From NCBI GenBank assembly GCA_963707555.1, contig CAVPQM010000002.1:186001-250000 (forward strand): a stretch of DNA of 64,000 nucleotides, given 5' to 3'. This stretch comes from JAFAFN01 sp963707555. GTDB lineage: Bacteria; Actinomycetota; Acidimicrobiia; Acidimicrobiales; Microtrichaceae. The translations under genes were made by a program, and so were the position numbers. Positions 44,907-53,893 of the stretch are shown here, one piece after another. Position 1 is the stretch's first letter, and each line of letters starts with the position of its first letter. The notes below the pieces were generated by a model. It made no database searches. It was not told the DNA's origin and worked only from the letters and a program-made list of their open reading frames with translations.

Positions 44907-45551
44907 ATGGCGGACCTCACGACCACGACTTCCCTCCCGACAGCATCCCCTCAGCGACCCCGCAGGGTGCTGCTGGCGCTCGTCGGCGCCCTCGCGCTCG
45001 GCGCTGCGGCCTGCGGCGGAGGTTCCGACGACTCCGGCGGGACGACCAGCACCGAGGCAGCAGCATCGGCGTCGTCGACGACGGCCTCGACCACGACGAC
45101 CACGGCGCCGCTCACCTTCGAGCAGGCCAGCGAGGCGTACAACAGCTGTCTGAGCGAGAACGGCTCGGGCACCGAGGCCATCCCCACGGGTCAGAGCATG
45201 GACGATCTCGCCGAGGTGGACTCCTCGCCGGAGTCCCTCGCCGAGATGGGCATCGACACGACGTTCCTGACGGCGCACAAGGCCTGCTGGCCTGCCTTCC
45301 GCGCCGCGATGGATGCCGGCGCCACCCCACCGACGGCGGACACCACGACGACCACCGTCGACCCGGTCAAGGCACAGCAGATGGCCCAGGCGGTGCAGTG
45401 CCTCGACGATCGGGGCTGGGACTTCCTCGAGCCGGGTGTCGAGACCGGCGCGTTGACGATGGCGGCGCGCCAGGCCGACTTCGACTGGGACGATCCCGGC
45501 TTCCTGCAGGACCAGATGCAGTGCCAGCAGCTCGCCGGAATGATGGGCTGA
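44907..45551 (+). CDS. Lipoprotein with duplicated cysteine-containing segment
   Basis: A 214-residue secreted lipoprotein: basic N-terminus, TM segment (VLLALVGALALGAAAC, lipobox), a Thr/Ser/Ala linker, then two related halves. The first has YNSCLSENGSGTEAIPTG ... AHKACWPAF, the second VQCLDDRGWDFLEPG ... QMQCQQLAG; each carries two Cys in similar spacing. This looks like an internal duplication with disulfide-stabilised helices. No named family. Confidence 0.75.
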   Translation: MADLTTTTSLPTASPQRPRRVLLALVGALALGAAACGGGSDDSGGTTSTEAAASASSTTASTTTTTAPLTFEQASEAYNSCLSENGSGTEAIPTGQSMDDLAEVDSSPESLAEMGIDTTFLTAHKACWPAFRAAMDAGATPPTADTTTTTVDPVKAQQMAQAVQCLDDRGWDFLEPGVETGALTMAARQADFDWDDPGFLQDQMQCQQLAGMMG

Positions 45552-45593
45552 GCGGAGCCCCGGACCCGTACGGCCGCCCACCTGCGGGCGTTC

Positions 45594-47057
45594 CTACTGC
45601 GGCGGGAGTGGAACGCCGCTCGTCACCAGCAAGGGAGCGTGGAGTGCCGTCGAGGTGACACTCACGTCGAAGATGAGCGTCGTCGGCCCGGACGCCACCG
45701 CCGTGCGCCACGCCTCGATCGACGTCGCGACCTCTGCCGCGTCGAAGCTCGCAGCGTCGGTGTTGATCAACAGGACCGGGAGACGGACCGGGATCCCTGC
45801 TCCGGTGTCGAACGCAGCGCCGACCGCCACCTGCAACGTGCGGGTCCCGGGCGCCGATGCTGTGGCGCCGACCGCGGCGGCGAGCCCGCCGAGATGCTCG
45901 GTGAGTGACCCGGGCGTGCGGAACGCCGCAGCGTCCGCGACCGTTGCGGGGTCCGGTGCAAGTAACGGGGAGACGGCGTGTGAGACGACCCAGCCGTAGG
46001 GGTCGGGGCACGACCCGACCTTGATGGGGCCGTCGCTGCTGCTGCGCCACTGGAACGACGCGGAGCCCGAGGTGCAGCCGAGCAGCGTGTTCCACGGGCC
46101 GGGTTCCGCTCCGCTGTCCTGGCGGCGCACCTGCGCCGAGACGCGATCGGCGGTCGCGATGTCGAACCCGGTCGAGCGCACCGTCGCGATGACCCCGCCG
46201 GGCACGGGGCGGCGGTCGGTGAGGGTGACGAGTCCGGCAGGATCACCGCTCGCGACCACGACCTCCTGGGCGCCGGAGCTGACCTCGAGCAGCACCTGCC
46301 GGGGGCGCTCGTCGGCGCTGCCCGGGGTGTTCACGTCGAGCTCGTACATGCCATCGGCGACGAACAGCACCTCGACCTGCGCCGTGAACGCTGACGGAGC
46401 GGTGTCCTCAGGTGTCGTGGACACCCCGGCGATGGTCGGCGGCTGCGGCGCCGCTGCCAGTGCGGACGCGACGTCGGCATCGTCGAGCTCGAGCACCGTT
46501 GCATCCGTCGGCGACGACGTGCCGAGCGGGACCGCGGCGTCGCCGACGGTGAGCTCCCAGTGCTCGAAGCGCGCTGGCGGCACGCCATCGACCGGGACGC
46601 CCGACACGACCACTGTCGTGTCGTCGCCGTCGATCGCGACGTCATCGAGGGAGAACTCGGCGCCGGAAGCGACCACCGTCAGCTCTGCTTCCGCCGCGAC
46701 CGCGGCCGACGACGGTGCCCCCTCATCGGGTGCCGTGCCGGTGCCGCGCGAGGTTCGCACTGCGGTGGTGGCGACGTCATCGAGGTGCTGGCCGGCGGTG
46801 CCGACCGGATGGGTCTCGACCTCGTCGCCACGACGCACCTCGAGTTCGTCGTGGACCGCGAGCGTGAGGGCGACACGTCCGTCGTCGCCATGATGAGCGC
46901 TGCCGGCGGTGCCCGTGATCCGGACTGCAGACACCGATTCCGCAGCGGTGGCCGCCTCGGCGGAGGGTCTCGAGTCATCGGCGGTGCACCCCGACGCGGC
47001 GACGCCGGCCACCAGGACCATCAGGGGCAGCGCGGCGCGCCGCAGGGCTCGAGTCAT
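45594..47057 (-). CDS. Large secreted lipoprotein of unknown function
   Basis: A 487-residue protein. Signal peptide with lipobox VAASGC (Cys ~24). The mature protein is beta-rich and Val/Thr/Asp-rich; the C-terminal 100 residues have an LLINTDAASFDAAEVATSIEAWRTAVASG helical segment. Only two conserved-looking Cys (GCTSGSASF and SCPDPYGW) occur in the second half. No family recognised. ATG 47057. It is divergent from the Tad operon, 173 bp apart, so it could be a surface partner of the pilus. Confidence 0.72.
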   Translation of the reverse strand: MTRALRRAALPLMVLVAGVAASGCTADDSRPSAEAATAAESVSAVRITGTAGSAHHGDDGRVALTLAVHDELEVRRGDEVETHPVGTAGQHLDDVATTAVRTSRGTGTAPDEGAPSSAAVAAEAELTVVASGAEFSLDDVAIDGDDTTVVVSGVPVDGVPPARFEHWELTVGDAAVPLGTSSPTDATVLELDDADVASALAAAPQPPTIAGVSTTPEDTAPSAFTAQVEVLFVADGMYELDVNTPGSADERPRQVLLEVSSGAQEVVVASGDPAGLVTLTDRRPVPGGVIATVRSTGFDIATADRVSAQVRRQDSGAEPGPWNTLLGCTSGSASFQWRSSSDGPIKVGSCPDPYGWVVSHAVSPLLAPDPATVADAAAFRTPGSLTEHLGGLAAAVGATASAPGTRTLQVAVGAAFDTGAGIPVRLPVLLINTDAASFDAAEVATSIEAWRTAVASGPTTLIFDVSVTSTALHAPLLVTSGVPLPPQ

Positions 47058-47194
47058 GACGTCCTGGTCGGCCCGAGAGCCGCAACCTCAAGGAAGCCTG
47101 CGAACTCCGAACACCCTGGCGCCGGCAACCCGATCGTGCCCGTGCGAACCCGCCCAGATCGACCGCGTCACCCTTTCATCACTTTTCATGAAGT

Positions 47195-47224
47195 TTGACG
47201 ACATGTCATGTCTCGTCGTACCGT
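47195..47224 (+). promoter_or_regulatory. Promoter of the Tad operon
   Basis: -35 TTGACG (47195-47200), 18-bp spacer, -10 TACCGT (47219-47224), 6 nt before ATG 47231. It lies in an AT-richer stretch holding a TTCATGAA palindrome (47184-47191) and overlapping ACATG/CATGT elements, possible operator sites. Confidence 0.6.
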
Positions 47225-47230
47225 GCCCGC

Positions 47231-47944
47231 ATGTCATTGCGCCGACAGCGACGCCCGGGGGCACACCACGCCGTTGAGGACGGCCGTGTCGTCGAGGCGC
47301 ACCGGGTGCGTCACCGTCTGCCGTCGAACCGGGCGGTCATCGGCGGGCTGCTCGTGACCGTCGCTGCCGCCGGCGTCTTCGTCACCCACCGGTCCGCCAC
47401 CACGCCGCCGACCACCCGCTACGTCGTGCTGACCCGGACCGTCGAGCCCGGCTCGGCGATCACCGGCGACGATCTCGGCACCGTCGCACTCGACCTGCCC
47501 GGCGACCTCGGCGTCGTCCCCGCCGAGGACATCGACGGCGTCGTGGGCCGCACCGCAGCGACCCGGCTCGACGAGCTCGACCTGCTCCGGCCCGGCGACC
47601 TGTTCGAGGACGGCCGGTTCACCGACGCGGGGTCGGTCGAGATCGCCGTCGAGCTCCCCGCCGCCCGAGCGCTCGACGGCACGATCGTCGTCGGCGACGT
47701 GGTCGACCTGCTGTCGACCGACCCAGCGGGCAGCGGCACGTCGACGGTGGCGACGGGCGTGCGGGTCTCCGGCGTCGACGCTCCCGAAGGGTCCGGCATC
47801 GGCGCCGACGGCGACGTCGTCGTGCGCATCGCGCTCCCCGACCGCACATCCGCCGAAGAGGTCACCGACGCCGCGGTACGGACCGAGGTGAGCCTCGCGC
47901 TGCCCGCTCCGGGCGGGTCGGGCGACGAGGAGCGTCCGACGTGA
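47231..47944 (+). CDS. cpaB: CpaB-like SAF-domain protein of Tad pilus assembly
   Basis: A 237-residue membrane-anchored protein. The N-terminus is cytoplasmic and basic, with a TM helix at ~36-52 (AVIGGLLVTVAAAGVFV). The SAF domain (~65-125) begins YVVLTRTVEPGSAITGDDL; a CpaB/RcpC-type beta domain follows to the end. In Gram-negative bacteria CpaB helps the secretin; in monoderms it acts at the cell envelope. The stop overlaps the next GTG (GTGA). First gene of the operon. Confidence 0.85.
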   Translation: MSLRRQRRPGAHHAVEDGRVVEAHRVRHRLPSNRAVIGGLLVTVAAAGVFVTHRSATTPPTTRYVVLTRTVEPGSAITGDDLGTVALDLPGDLGVVPAEDIDGVVGRTAATRLDELDLLRPGDLFEDGRFTDAGSVEIAVELPAARALDGTIVVGDVVDLLSTDPAGSGTSTVATGVRVSGVDAPEGSGIGADGDVVVRIALPDRTSAEEVTDAAVRTEVSLALPAPGGSGDEERPT

Positions 47945-49261
47945 TCGCCGGGCGCTACGTCGTCGTCGCTCTCGCCCGGGCACGCCAGGGCTGGAGCGCC
48001 GAGGTCGACCAGGTGGTCGACCTCCGGTGCCGCGCCGGTGGAGCTCGTGACCTGCATGAGCGCGGACGAGGTGCGCGCCGTCGTCGGCTCGGGACGCCGG
48101 GTCTCGGCGCTGCTCGCCGACGCCGGCGCGCCGCGGGTCGACCGGGAGCTGATCCACGCCCTGCGCGCCGCAGGTGCCGCCACGATCGTGGCCACCGACG
48201 GCAAGGTCCAACGCGACTGGGACTCGCTCGGCGCGGCAGCGGTGCTCGGACCGGGCTTCGACGTCGCCCAGCTGCTCGACGCGCTGGGTCGCCACGCGGA
48301 GCTGGTGGTGGACGACCTCCGGGTGCCGGCTCAGGCCGAACTCGTCGGCCCCGACCACGACCAGGCGACGCTGATCGCCGTCACCGGCACGGGCGGCGCG
48401 GGCTCGTCCACCATCGCCATGTCCGTCGCGCAGGCCCTGGCTCGGGTCGCTGCCGGGCGACCCGCGCCCAGGGTCGCCCTCGTCGACGGAGTCCGCCGCG
48501 GGGACCTCGCCATGTACCACGACGTGGGCGACGTGATCCCCGGTCTGCCCGAGCTCGTCGATGCGCACCGCGTCGACACCGTCGATCCCGACGAGGTCCG
48601 ACGTCTGCTGTTCCACGTCGTCGACCGGTCCTACGACGTGCTGCTCGGCCTGCGTCGACCACGGGACTGGGTGAGTCTGCGTCCCCGGTCGGTCGACGCG
48701 GCGCTCGACGGCCTGCGCCGGGCGTACGACGCCGTCGTGGTCGACGTCGACGCCGACCTCGAGGGCGAGCACGACACCGGGTCGGTCGACGTCGAGGACC
48801 GTCACTGCGTCACACGGTGCAGCCTGGCGCGACGCCGACCTGGTGACTGGTCGTCGGGAGCAGCCGGACTGAAAGGTCTGCACGACCTGGTCCGCCTCAG
48901 CGACGACGTCGCCCTGTCGGGGGTGCCGGCAGCTGCGCATCCTGCCCGTCCTCAACCGGTCGACCAGGAACCCGGCGGGCAGGGCGTCGACCTCGCTGTC
49001 GCTCACCCGGCTCACCCACGACGACATCGACGGCCCACCCGTGGTGCACCTGGCTGCGACTCGCCGACTCGAGCATGCGCACCGCCAGGTCGGGACGTCT
49101 TCCCGACACGCTGTGCCGACCACTCGGACGTGCCGTGCGGCAGGTGCTGCTCGACGCCGGTCCCCGGGTCGTCGCGGCGCGACGACGACGCCCCCGTCGC
49201 TCCTGGAGCGTTGGGCGTGCCCGACGACGTCGTGGTGCCTGACCATCGAGATGTCGCATGA
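47941..49261 (+). CDS. TadZ/CpaE-like ATPase (several frame breaks)
   Basis: ParA/MinD-fold localisation factor for the pilus, ~440 residues repaired. An N-terminal receiver-like region has VTCMSADEVRAVVGSGRRVSAL; the deviant Walker A is TGTGGAGSST, lacking both signature lysines of KGGxGKT; a VALVDGVRRGDLAMY segment follows. Frame changes at ~48015 (N-terminal 25 residues), ~48800 and ~48925 and beyond; the C-terminal ~130 residues are hard to restore. The ATG of the next gene overlaps its stop. Walker loss is also seen in other TadZ proteins. Confidence 0.72.
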
Positions 49262-50576
49262 GCATCGACGACGTCGCGACACCACACCGTTCCCCGCTCG
49301 AGGAGATCGAGTCGGTGGTGCAGCAGCGCGCCTCGTCGATCGGGCTCGATGCCGACACCGACGCCGGTCGTGAACAGCTGCGGCGCCTGATCGAGACCGC
49401 CGTGCAGGAGTGGTCCGAGGACCACCGCCGCGGGCTGCGGCAGCACGCGATCGCTGACCCCGACGGCGTGACCGACGGGCGTACCGCAACCTGGCGCAGT
49501 ACGGCCCGCTGACCGACCTGCTGCTCGACGACGACATCTGGGAGATCTGATCAACGACCCGACGTCGATCTTCGTGCGGCGTCACAGCGCCGGCAGCCGG
49601 TACCACAACGAGGTGTTCCACGACGACGAGCACGTCGACCCGGACGCTGACCAAGCTGCTCGACGACTCCACGGCCTCGCACCGCAAGCTCGACCCGACC
49701 GAGGGGTTGCAGGACGCCCAGCTCGACGACGGCGCCCGGCTCCACATCGTGCACGGCGACCTGAGCCGCGGCGGCCACATGATGGTGAACATCCGCAAGT
49801 TCACCGGGGTCGCGATCACCCGCCTCGACGAGCTCGTCGACCGCGGTTCGCTGAGCCAGCGAGCCGCCCTGGTTCCTCGGCGCTGCGGTCGACGCCCGGC
49901 TGAGCATCGTGTTCGCCGGCGCTCCCGGCTCCGGCAAGACGACGCTGCTGTCGTGCTGCGCGGCCGAGCTCGACCCGTGCGCTGCGGGTCGTCGTCGCCG
50001 AGGAGGTCTTCGAGGCCGACGTCCCGATCGCCGAACGTCGCGAGCATGCAGACCCGACCGGCGCGCATCGATCGACCCGAGATCGACCTGCGCCGCCTCG
50101 TCGCCGGGTTCCTGCGCATGGCACCCGACGTCGCGATCGTCGGCGAGGTGCGCGACCGCGAAGCGCTGCCGCTGTTGCTGACCCTGTCGTCGGGCGTGAC
50201 CGGCTACACGACGATCCACGCCGGCTCCGCTCGCCAGGCGCTGACACGCCTCCGGTTCGTCGCCCAGCTCTCCGAGGCCGCGTCGACCCTGCCCGTCGCC
50301 GCGCTGAACAGCCTGGTGAGCGAAGCCGTCGACCTGGTGGTGCACACCGAGCGTGGACCGAACGGGCCGAGCGTGACGTCGATCATCGCGGTCGAGGACC
50401 TGACGGCGGGACCCGACGCGGTGCAGTTCACCACCACCGAGCTGTTCGCACGAGTCGGTCCCCACTCCGAGCTCGAACCCACGGGCATCCTGCCGATCCG
50501 CGCCGGTGCCCGGCTGGAACGGGCCGGTCACGACGTCCGTGCGCTGCTGGGAGCGCACGGAGCGGCGGCGACGTGA
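49258..50576 (+). CDS. tadA: TadA/CpaF-type pilus assembly ATPase (about six frame breaks)
   Basis: Hexameric secretion ATPase powering pilus assembly. The N-terminal part (VVQQRASSIGLDADTDAGREQLRRLIE) begins at ATG 49258. Pieces found in order include LAQYGPLTDLLLDDDIWEI, NDPTSIFVRR, an HIVHGDLSRGGHMMVNIRKF segment, Walker A GAPGSGKTTLLSC (~49920), Asp box FEADVP, Walker B DVAIVGEVRD and His box GYTTIHAGS. Frame breaks lie near 49478, 49548, 49640, 49870, 49980 and 50031, all one-base changes. Intact motifs and the ATGA/GTGA junctions argue for a functional gene in nature. Confidence 0.83.
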
Positions 50577-51439
50577 CCGGCCTGCTGCTCGCCGCCGTCG
50601 CTGCTGTCGGGGTGTACCTGCTGATGGTCCCCGGTCGTCCGCCGCGGACCGACCGGGCCCCGGTCGGAGCGGCCCTCTCGCAACGGGCTCGTTCGCTGCT
50701 CACCCAGGCGGGGCTCGACGACGTCTCGCCGCTGCAGTTCGTGCTCGCCTCGATGCTGGTGGGTGGTGCCGCGATGCTGCCGGCGGTCGCACTGTTCGGT
50801 CCGGGTATCGCCGCGGTGCTCATCGGCGCTGCGGCAGCCGCGACACCGGCGGCAGCGTGGCGCCGCCGCCGCGAGGCGACCCGCCGGGCGGCCCGGGAGT
50901 CGTGGCCCCGGCTCATCGAGGAGCTGCGTGTGCTCACCGGCTCCGCGGGACGTTCGATCCCGCAGGCGCTGATCGACGTCGGCCTGCACGGACCCGACGA
51001 GCTGCGACCGGCGTTCCGGGCCGCGCAACGCGAGTGGGCACTCACCACCGACTTCCCCCGGATGATCTCGGTGCTCAAGGAGCGCCTGGCCGACCCGACC
51101 GCCGACGCAGCGTGCGAGACGTTGCTGGTCGCCGCCGAGGTCGGCGGCGACGTCGACCGTCGCCTCGCCGCGCTCGCCGAGGACCGCCGCCAGGACCTCC
51201 TCGGTCGCAAGGAGGCACACGCCAAGCAGGCGGGCGCACGGCTCGCCAGGTGGTTCGTGGTGGTCGTGCCTGCGGGCATGGCGTTCGCCGGTCTGAGCGT
51301 CGGAGACGGACGTGCGGCCTATCGCACGCCGCAGGGCCAGCTGTTCGTCGTCGTCGGTGTCGCGCTGGTCGCCGTGTGCTGGTGGTGGGCGAGCCGGGTC
51401 ATGCGCCTGCCCGAGCCCGACCGGGTCTTCGACGCATGA
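50573..51439 (+). CDS. tadB: TadB-type inner-membrane platform protein (T2SF)
   Basis: A 288-residue type II secretion F-domain protein. An N-terminal TM (LLAAVAAVGVYLLMV), two TM segments near 60-100 (FVLASMLVGGAAMLPAVALF, AAVLIGAAAAATPAAAW), the T2SF helical domain (WPRLIEELRVLTGSAGRSIPQAL; VAAEVGGDVDRRLAAL), and a C-terminal TM pair. Reading frame intact. GTG overlaps the tadA stop; the stop overlaps tadC's ATG. Platform for pilus extension with TadC. Confidence 0.87.
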   Translation: MTGLLLAAVAAVGVYLLMVPGRPPRTDRAPVGAALSQRARSLLTQAGLDDVSPLQFVLASMLVGGAAMLPAVALFGPGIAAVLIGAAAAATPAAAWRRRREATRRAARESWPRLIEELRVLTGSAGRSIPQALIDVGLHGPDELRPAFRAAQREWALTTDFPRMISVLKERLADPTADAACETLLVAAEVGGDVDRRLAALAEDRRQDLLGRKEAHAKQAGARLARWFVVVVPAGMAFAGLSVGDGRAAYRTPQGQLFVVVGVALVAVCWWWASRVMRLPEPDRVFDA

Positions 51440-52343
51440 TCTCGCTGGGGTGGGTCGCCGCGCTCGTCGCCTGGGCGGTCGGCAGCATCCTGTTGCTCGC
51501 CGAGCTGCCGTGGTTCGATCGACGGCCGACGGTCGAGCGGCTCTCGCCGTACCTCCGCGCCGGGCGGCCCATCGGCGCAGCGCGTGGGCTCGGCCGACTC
51601 GCTCGTGCAGGTGCTCGCCCCGCTCGCCCAGCAGCTCGGGGCGCGACTCAGCACTGCGCTCGGCGTCACCGAGAGCTTGTCGCTCCGGCTGCAGCAGGCC
51701 GGCGAATCGATCCGCCCGGACGAGTTCCGGGTCCGGCAGCTCACCCGCGGCATCGTCTCGCTGCTCGTCGCCGGCGCCGTGGCGATCTGGGCCGGCCCGC
51801 CGTGGCTGATGGCGCTCGCCCTGGTGCTCGGCGCGCCGCTGCTCGTGGTGCTCGCCGATGAGCAACGACTGTCGGGGCTCGCCACCCGGAGGGAGCGGGC
51901 GTTGCGCGCCGAGTTGCCCGTCGTCGTGGAGCAACTCGGCATGCTGTTGTCCGCCGGCTACTCGGTGAGCGGCGCGCTGACCCGACTGTCCTCACGCAGT
52001 GGCGGGGTGATCGCCCAGGACCTGCGAGCCGTGATGCGGAACGTGCGCCACGGCAGCACCGAGACCGCAGCGCTCGACGACTGGGCGCAGCGGTGCGGCA
52101 TCGACGCGGTACGCCGACTGGTCGCCGTGCTGTCGTTGCACGGCACCGCCGGTGACCTCGGCTCGCTGATCGCCGACGAGGCGCACGCCGTCAGGGCCGA
52201 GGCGCAACGCGAGCTGCTCGAGTCGATCGAGCGACGCTCGCAGCTGGTCTGGATACCCGGTGACCGTCGCGACGCTCGTGCCCGGACTGATCTTCCTCGC
52301 CGTGCCGTTCATCGCCGCGATGTCGCAGGTGACGGGCTCATGA
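51436..52343 (+). CDS. tadC: TadC-type inner-membrane platform protein (two frame breaks)
   Basis: A second T2SF protein, about 302 residues. It begins MISLGWVAALVAWAVGSILLL at 51436; a one-base error at ~51590 leads to the frame with LSLRLQQAGESIRPDEFRVRQ and two TM helices. The T2SF core is VVVEQLGMLLSAGYSVSGALTRL ... VAVLSLHGTAGDLGSLIADEA. An extra G at ~52256 displaces the final TM segment (TLVPGLIFLAVPFIAAM), whose true stop at 52341-52343 overlaps an ATG (ATGA). Confidence 0.83.
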
Positions 52344-52366
52344 CCACTTCGCAAGCGACCGACACG

Positions 52367-52439
52367 GACACGAGGAGCACCAGATGGACCACTCACCCAC
52401 GCCCCGACACGAGGAGCACCAGATGGACCACTCACCCAC
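52367..52439 (+). repeat. 34-bp direct repeat carrying a ribosome site and start codon twice
   Basis: The 34 bases at 52367-52400 recur exactly at 52406-52439 (period 39 bp, 13 codons, in frame). Each copy holds GAGGAG, 6 nt, ATG, so the pilin-like gene has two equivalent in-frame translation starts (52384 and 52423). Confidence 0.85.
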
Positions 52440-52614
52440 ACCCGGACACATCGACCACAACCGGTGCGACGAACGAGGCGAGGGGGTGATCTCCACGGCG
52501 ATCGCCGTGCTGATCGTCGCCTTCCTGGGCATCGCCCTCTGGACCGGCTTCGACGGCATGATGAACGACGCGACCGACCGGACACGGGCCCAGGTCGAGC
52601 AGATCGGCGAGTGA
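52384..52614 (+). CDS. Flp-pilin-like small membrane protein
   Basis: A 76-residue protein (63 if started at 52423). A His/Pro-rich repeat (two similar 13-residue units) leads to CDERGEGVISTAIAVLIVAFLG, a charged-then-hydrophobic helix like the class III signal of Flp pilins, and a polar DGMMNDATDRTRAQVEQIGE tail. Position between TadC and TadE genes, and size, support a pilin or a pilin-like inner-membrane subunit. A GAGGAG precedes each ATG. An ATG at 52340 overlaps the tadC stop; it opens a 49-codon frame that may be the original start behind one more indel. Stop overlaps the next GTG. Confidence 0.65.
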   Translation: MDHSPTPRHEEHQMDHSPTPGHIDHNRCDERGEGVISTAIAVLIVAFLGIALWTGFDGMMNDATDRTRAQVEQIGE

Positions 52615-53010
52615 GCCCTCGCTCGGAGCGGGCCAGCGGCCTGCTCAGCGCCGTCATCGGCGTCGGGGTCGTCACGGTCATGCTCGGGGTCTGCACCAAC
52701 GTCGCCGTCGGGTTGTGGACCCGCAGCGTCGTCGACGCCGTCGCCTACGACGCGGCACGAGATGTCGCCACCGCACCGCCCGGCGCCGACCCGGTCGCCG
52801 TCAGGGCCTCTGCGATCGAGCGAGCACGAGCGGTGTTGGGCGACTACGGCCGACGGGTCAGCTTCGAGTTCGAGTCGGCGCCGGATGCCGACCACGTCGT
52901 GCTGCGGGTGCACGCTGCCGGCAAACACCGTGCTGCCGTCAGCGGTGACCGGCGGGTCGATCGTCGGACCGCTCGACCGGCGCATCGTCGTTCGACGGGA
53001 AGCGCCATGA
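52611..53010 (+). CDS. TadE-like pseudopilin (frame break near 3' end)
   Basis: About 132 residues: an N-terminal TadE-type TM helix (SGLLSAVIGVGVVTVMLGV ... NVAVGLWTRSVVDAVAYDAARDVA) and a beta-rich mature part (VSFEFESAPDADHVVLRVHA). As read, the frame continues into the next gene. A shift at ~52925 gives an end (AVTGGSIVGPLDRRIVVRRE) whose stop at 53008-53010 overlaps the next ATG, so it is called separate. Minor pilin-like component. Confidence 0.7.
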
Positions 53011-53486
53011 ACGCCATCGCCCACAGGGCACGGAGCCAGCGCGGGGCGGTCGGCGGACTCGAAGCGCTGCTGCTCGGGTTCCTGGTCCTCTTCGGCGGCG
53101 CCGGGCTCATGGTCAACAGCTGGGCGGTGATCGAGACCCGCACTGCGCTCGACGCCGCGGCCCGCGAGTACCTGCGTGCCTACACGTCGCAGTCCGACCC
53201 CACATCTGCGTCGCTGTCCGGGGCCGAGGCGGTCGACCGGGTGCTGCGAGCACGCGGCACGCCGCTACGAGGTCTCACCATCGACGCGCCCGAGGCGGCG
53301 TTGTTCGGTCCGTGCCAAGCGGTCGAGGTGACCCTGTCGATCGACGTCACCGAGATGCGGGTGCCGTTCATCGACGCGCTCGGCCCGTCGACGGTCAGCG
53401 TCACCACTTCCGAGCTCGTCGACGCCCACCGGGAGATGGTCGCCGGCACACGTCACGACCTGGAGGCGACCCCCTGTGGCGGGTGA
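53007..53486 (+). CDS. TadE-like pseudopilin
   Basis: A 159-residue protein. The N-terminal region RSQRGAVGGLEALLLGFLVLFGGAGLMVNSWAVIETRTALDAAAREYLRAY is a typical TadE helix with a glycine ahead of the hydrophobic stretch. The C-terminal domain has one Cys pair (PCQAVEV, ATPCGG). Reading frame intact; ATG 53007 overlaps the preceding stop. Confidence 0.75.
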   Translation: MNAIAHRARSQRGAVGGLEALLLGFLVLFGGAGLMVNSWAVIETRTALDAAAREYLRAYTSQSDPTSASLSGAEAVDRVLRARGTPLRGLTIDAPEAALFGPCQAVEVTLSIDVTEMRVPFIDALGPSTVSVTTSELVDAHREMVAGTRHDLEATPCGG

Positions 53487-53893
53487 GCGCGGCACTGCGA
53501 TGGTGCTGGTGCCGACGATGGCGCTCGTCGTGTTCGCGCTCGCCGGTCTGGCGATCGACCTGTCGCTCGTGCACTCGGCACATCGAGCGTTGCACCGGTC
53601 GGTCTCGGCGGCGGCAGACGACGCCGCAGCGATGATCGACCAGCGGCACCTGCAGATGACCGGCGAGTTGCGCGTCGACACCACCGCAGCACAGCGGATC
53701 GTCGAGGCACATCTGGCCACCGCGACCTTGCCGGGCGACCTGGTCGAGCTGCGGACCGATGTCGACGCGATCGGGCCTGACGGTCACCGTGACGGCGACG
53801 GTGGTCGTCCACCGGATCCTGTTGCCGTCGTCGGCCTCGATGGACCGGGACGAGTCGATCCGGGTCCGGGCACGAGCACGGGTGCGGGGATGA
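53476..53893 (+). CDS. TadG-like pilus protein (frame break near 3' end)
   Basis: About 138 residues. The N-terminal AGERGTAMVLVPTMALVVFALAGLAIDLSLVHSAHRAL is a classic TadG/TadE N-terminal TM helix; the mature part is helical with a Val-rich end. Near 53782 the frame shifts to LTVTVTATVVVHRILLP ..., ending at 53891-53893, again in an ATGA overlap. GTG 53476 overlaps the preceding gene by 11 bp. Confidence 0.7.

Noticed and set aside
47234..50119. 961-codon minus-strand open frame across the Tad genes
   Set aside because: It runs through three recognised Tad genes on the plus strand, and only exists because the real frames there are broken by indels and GC content is high.
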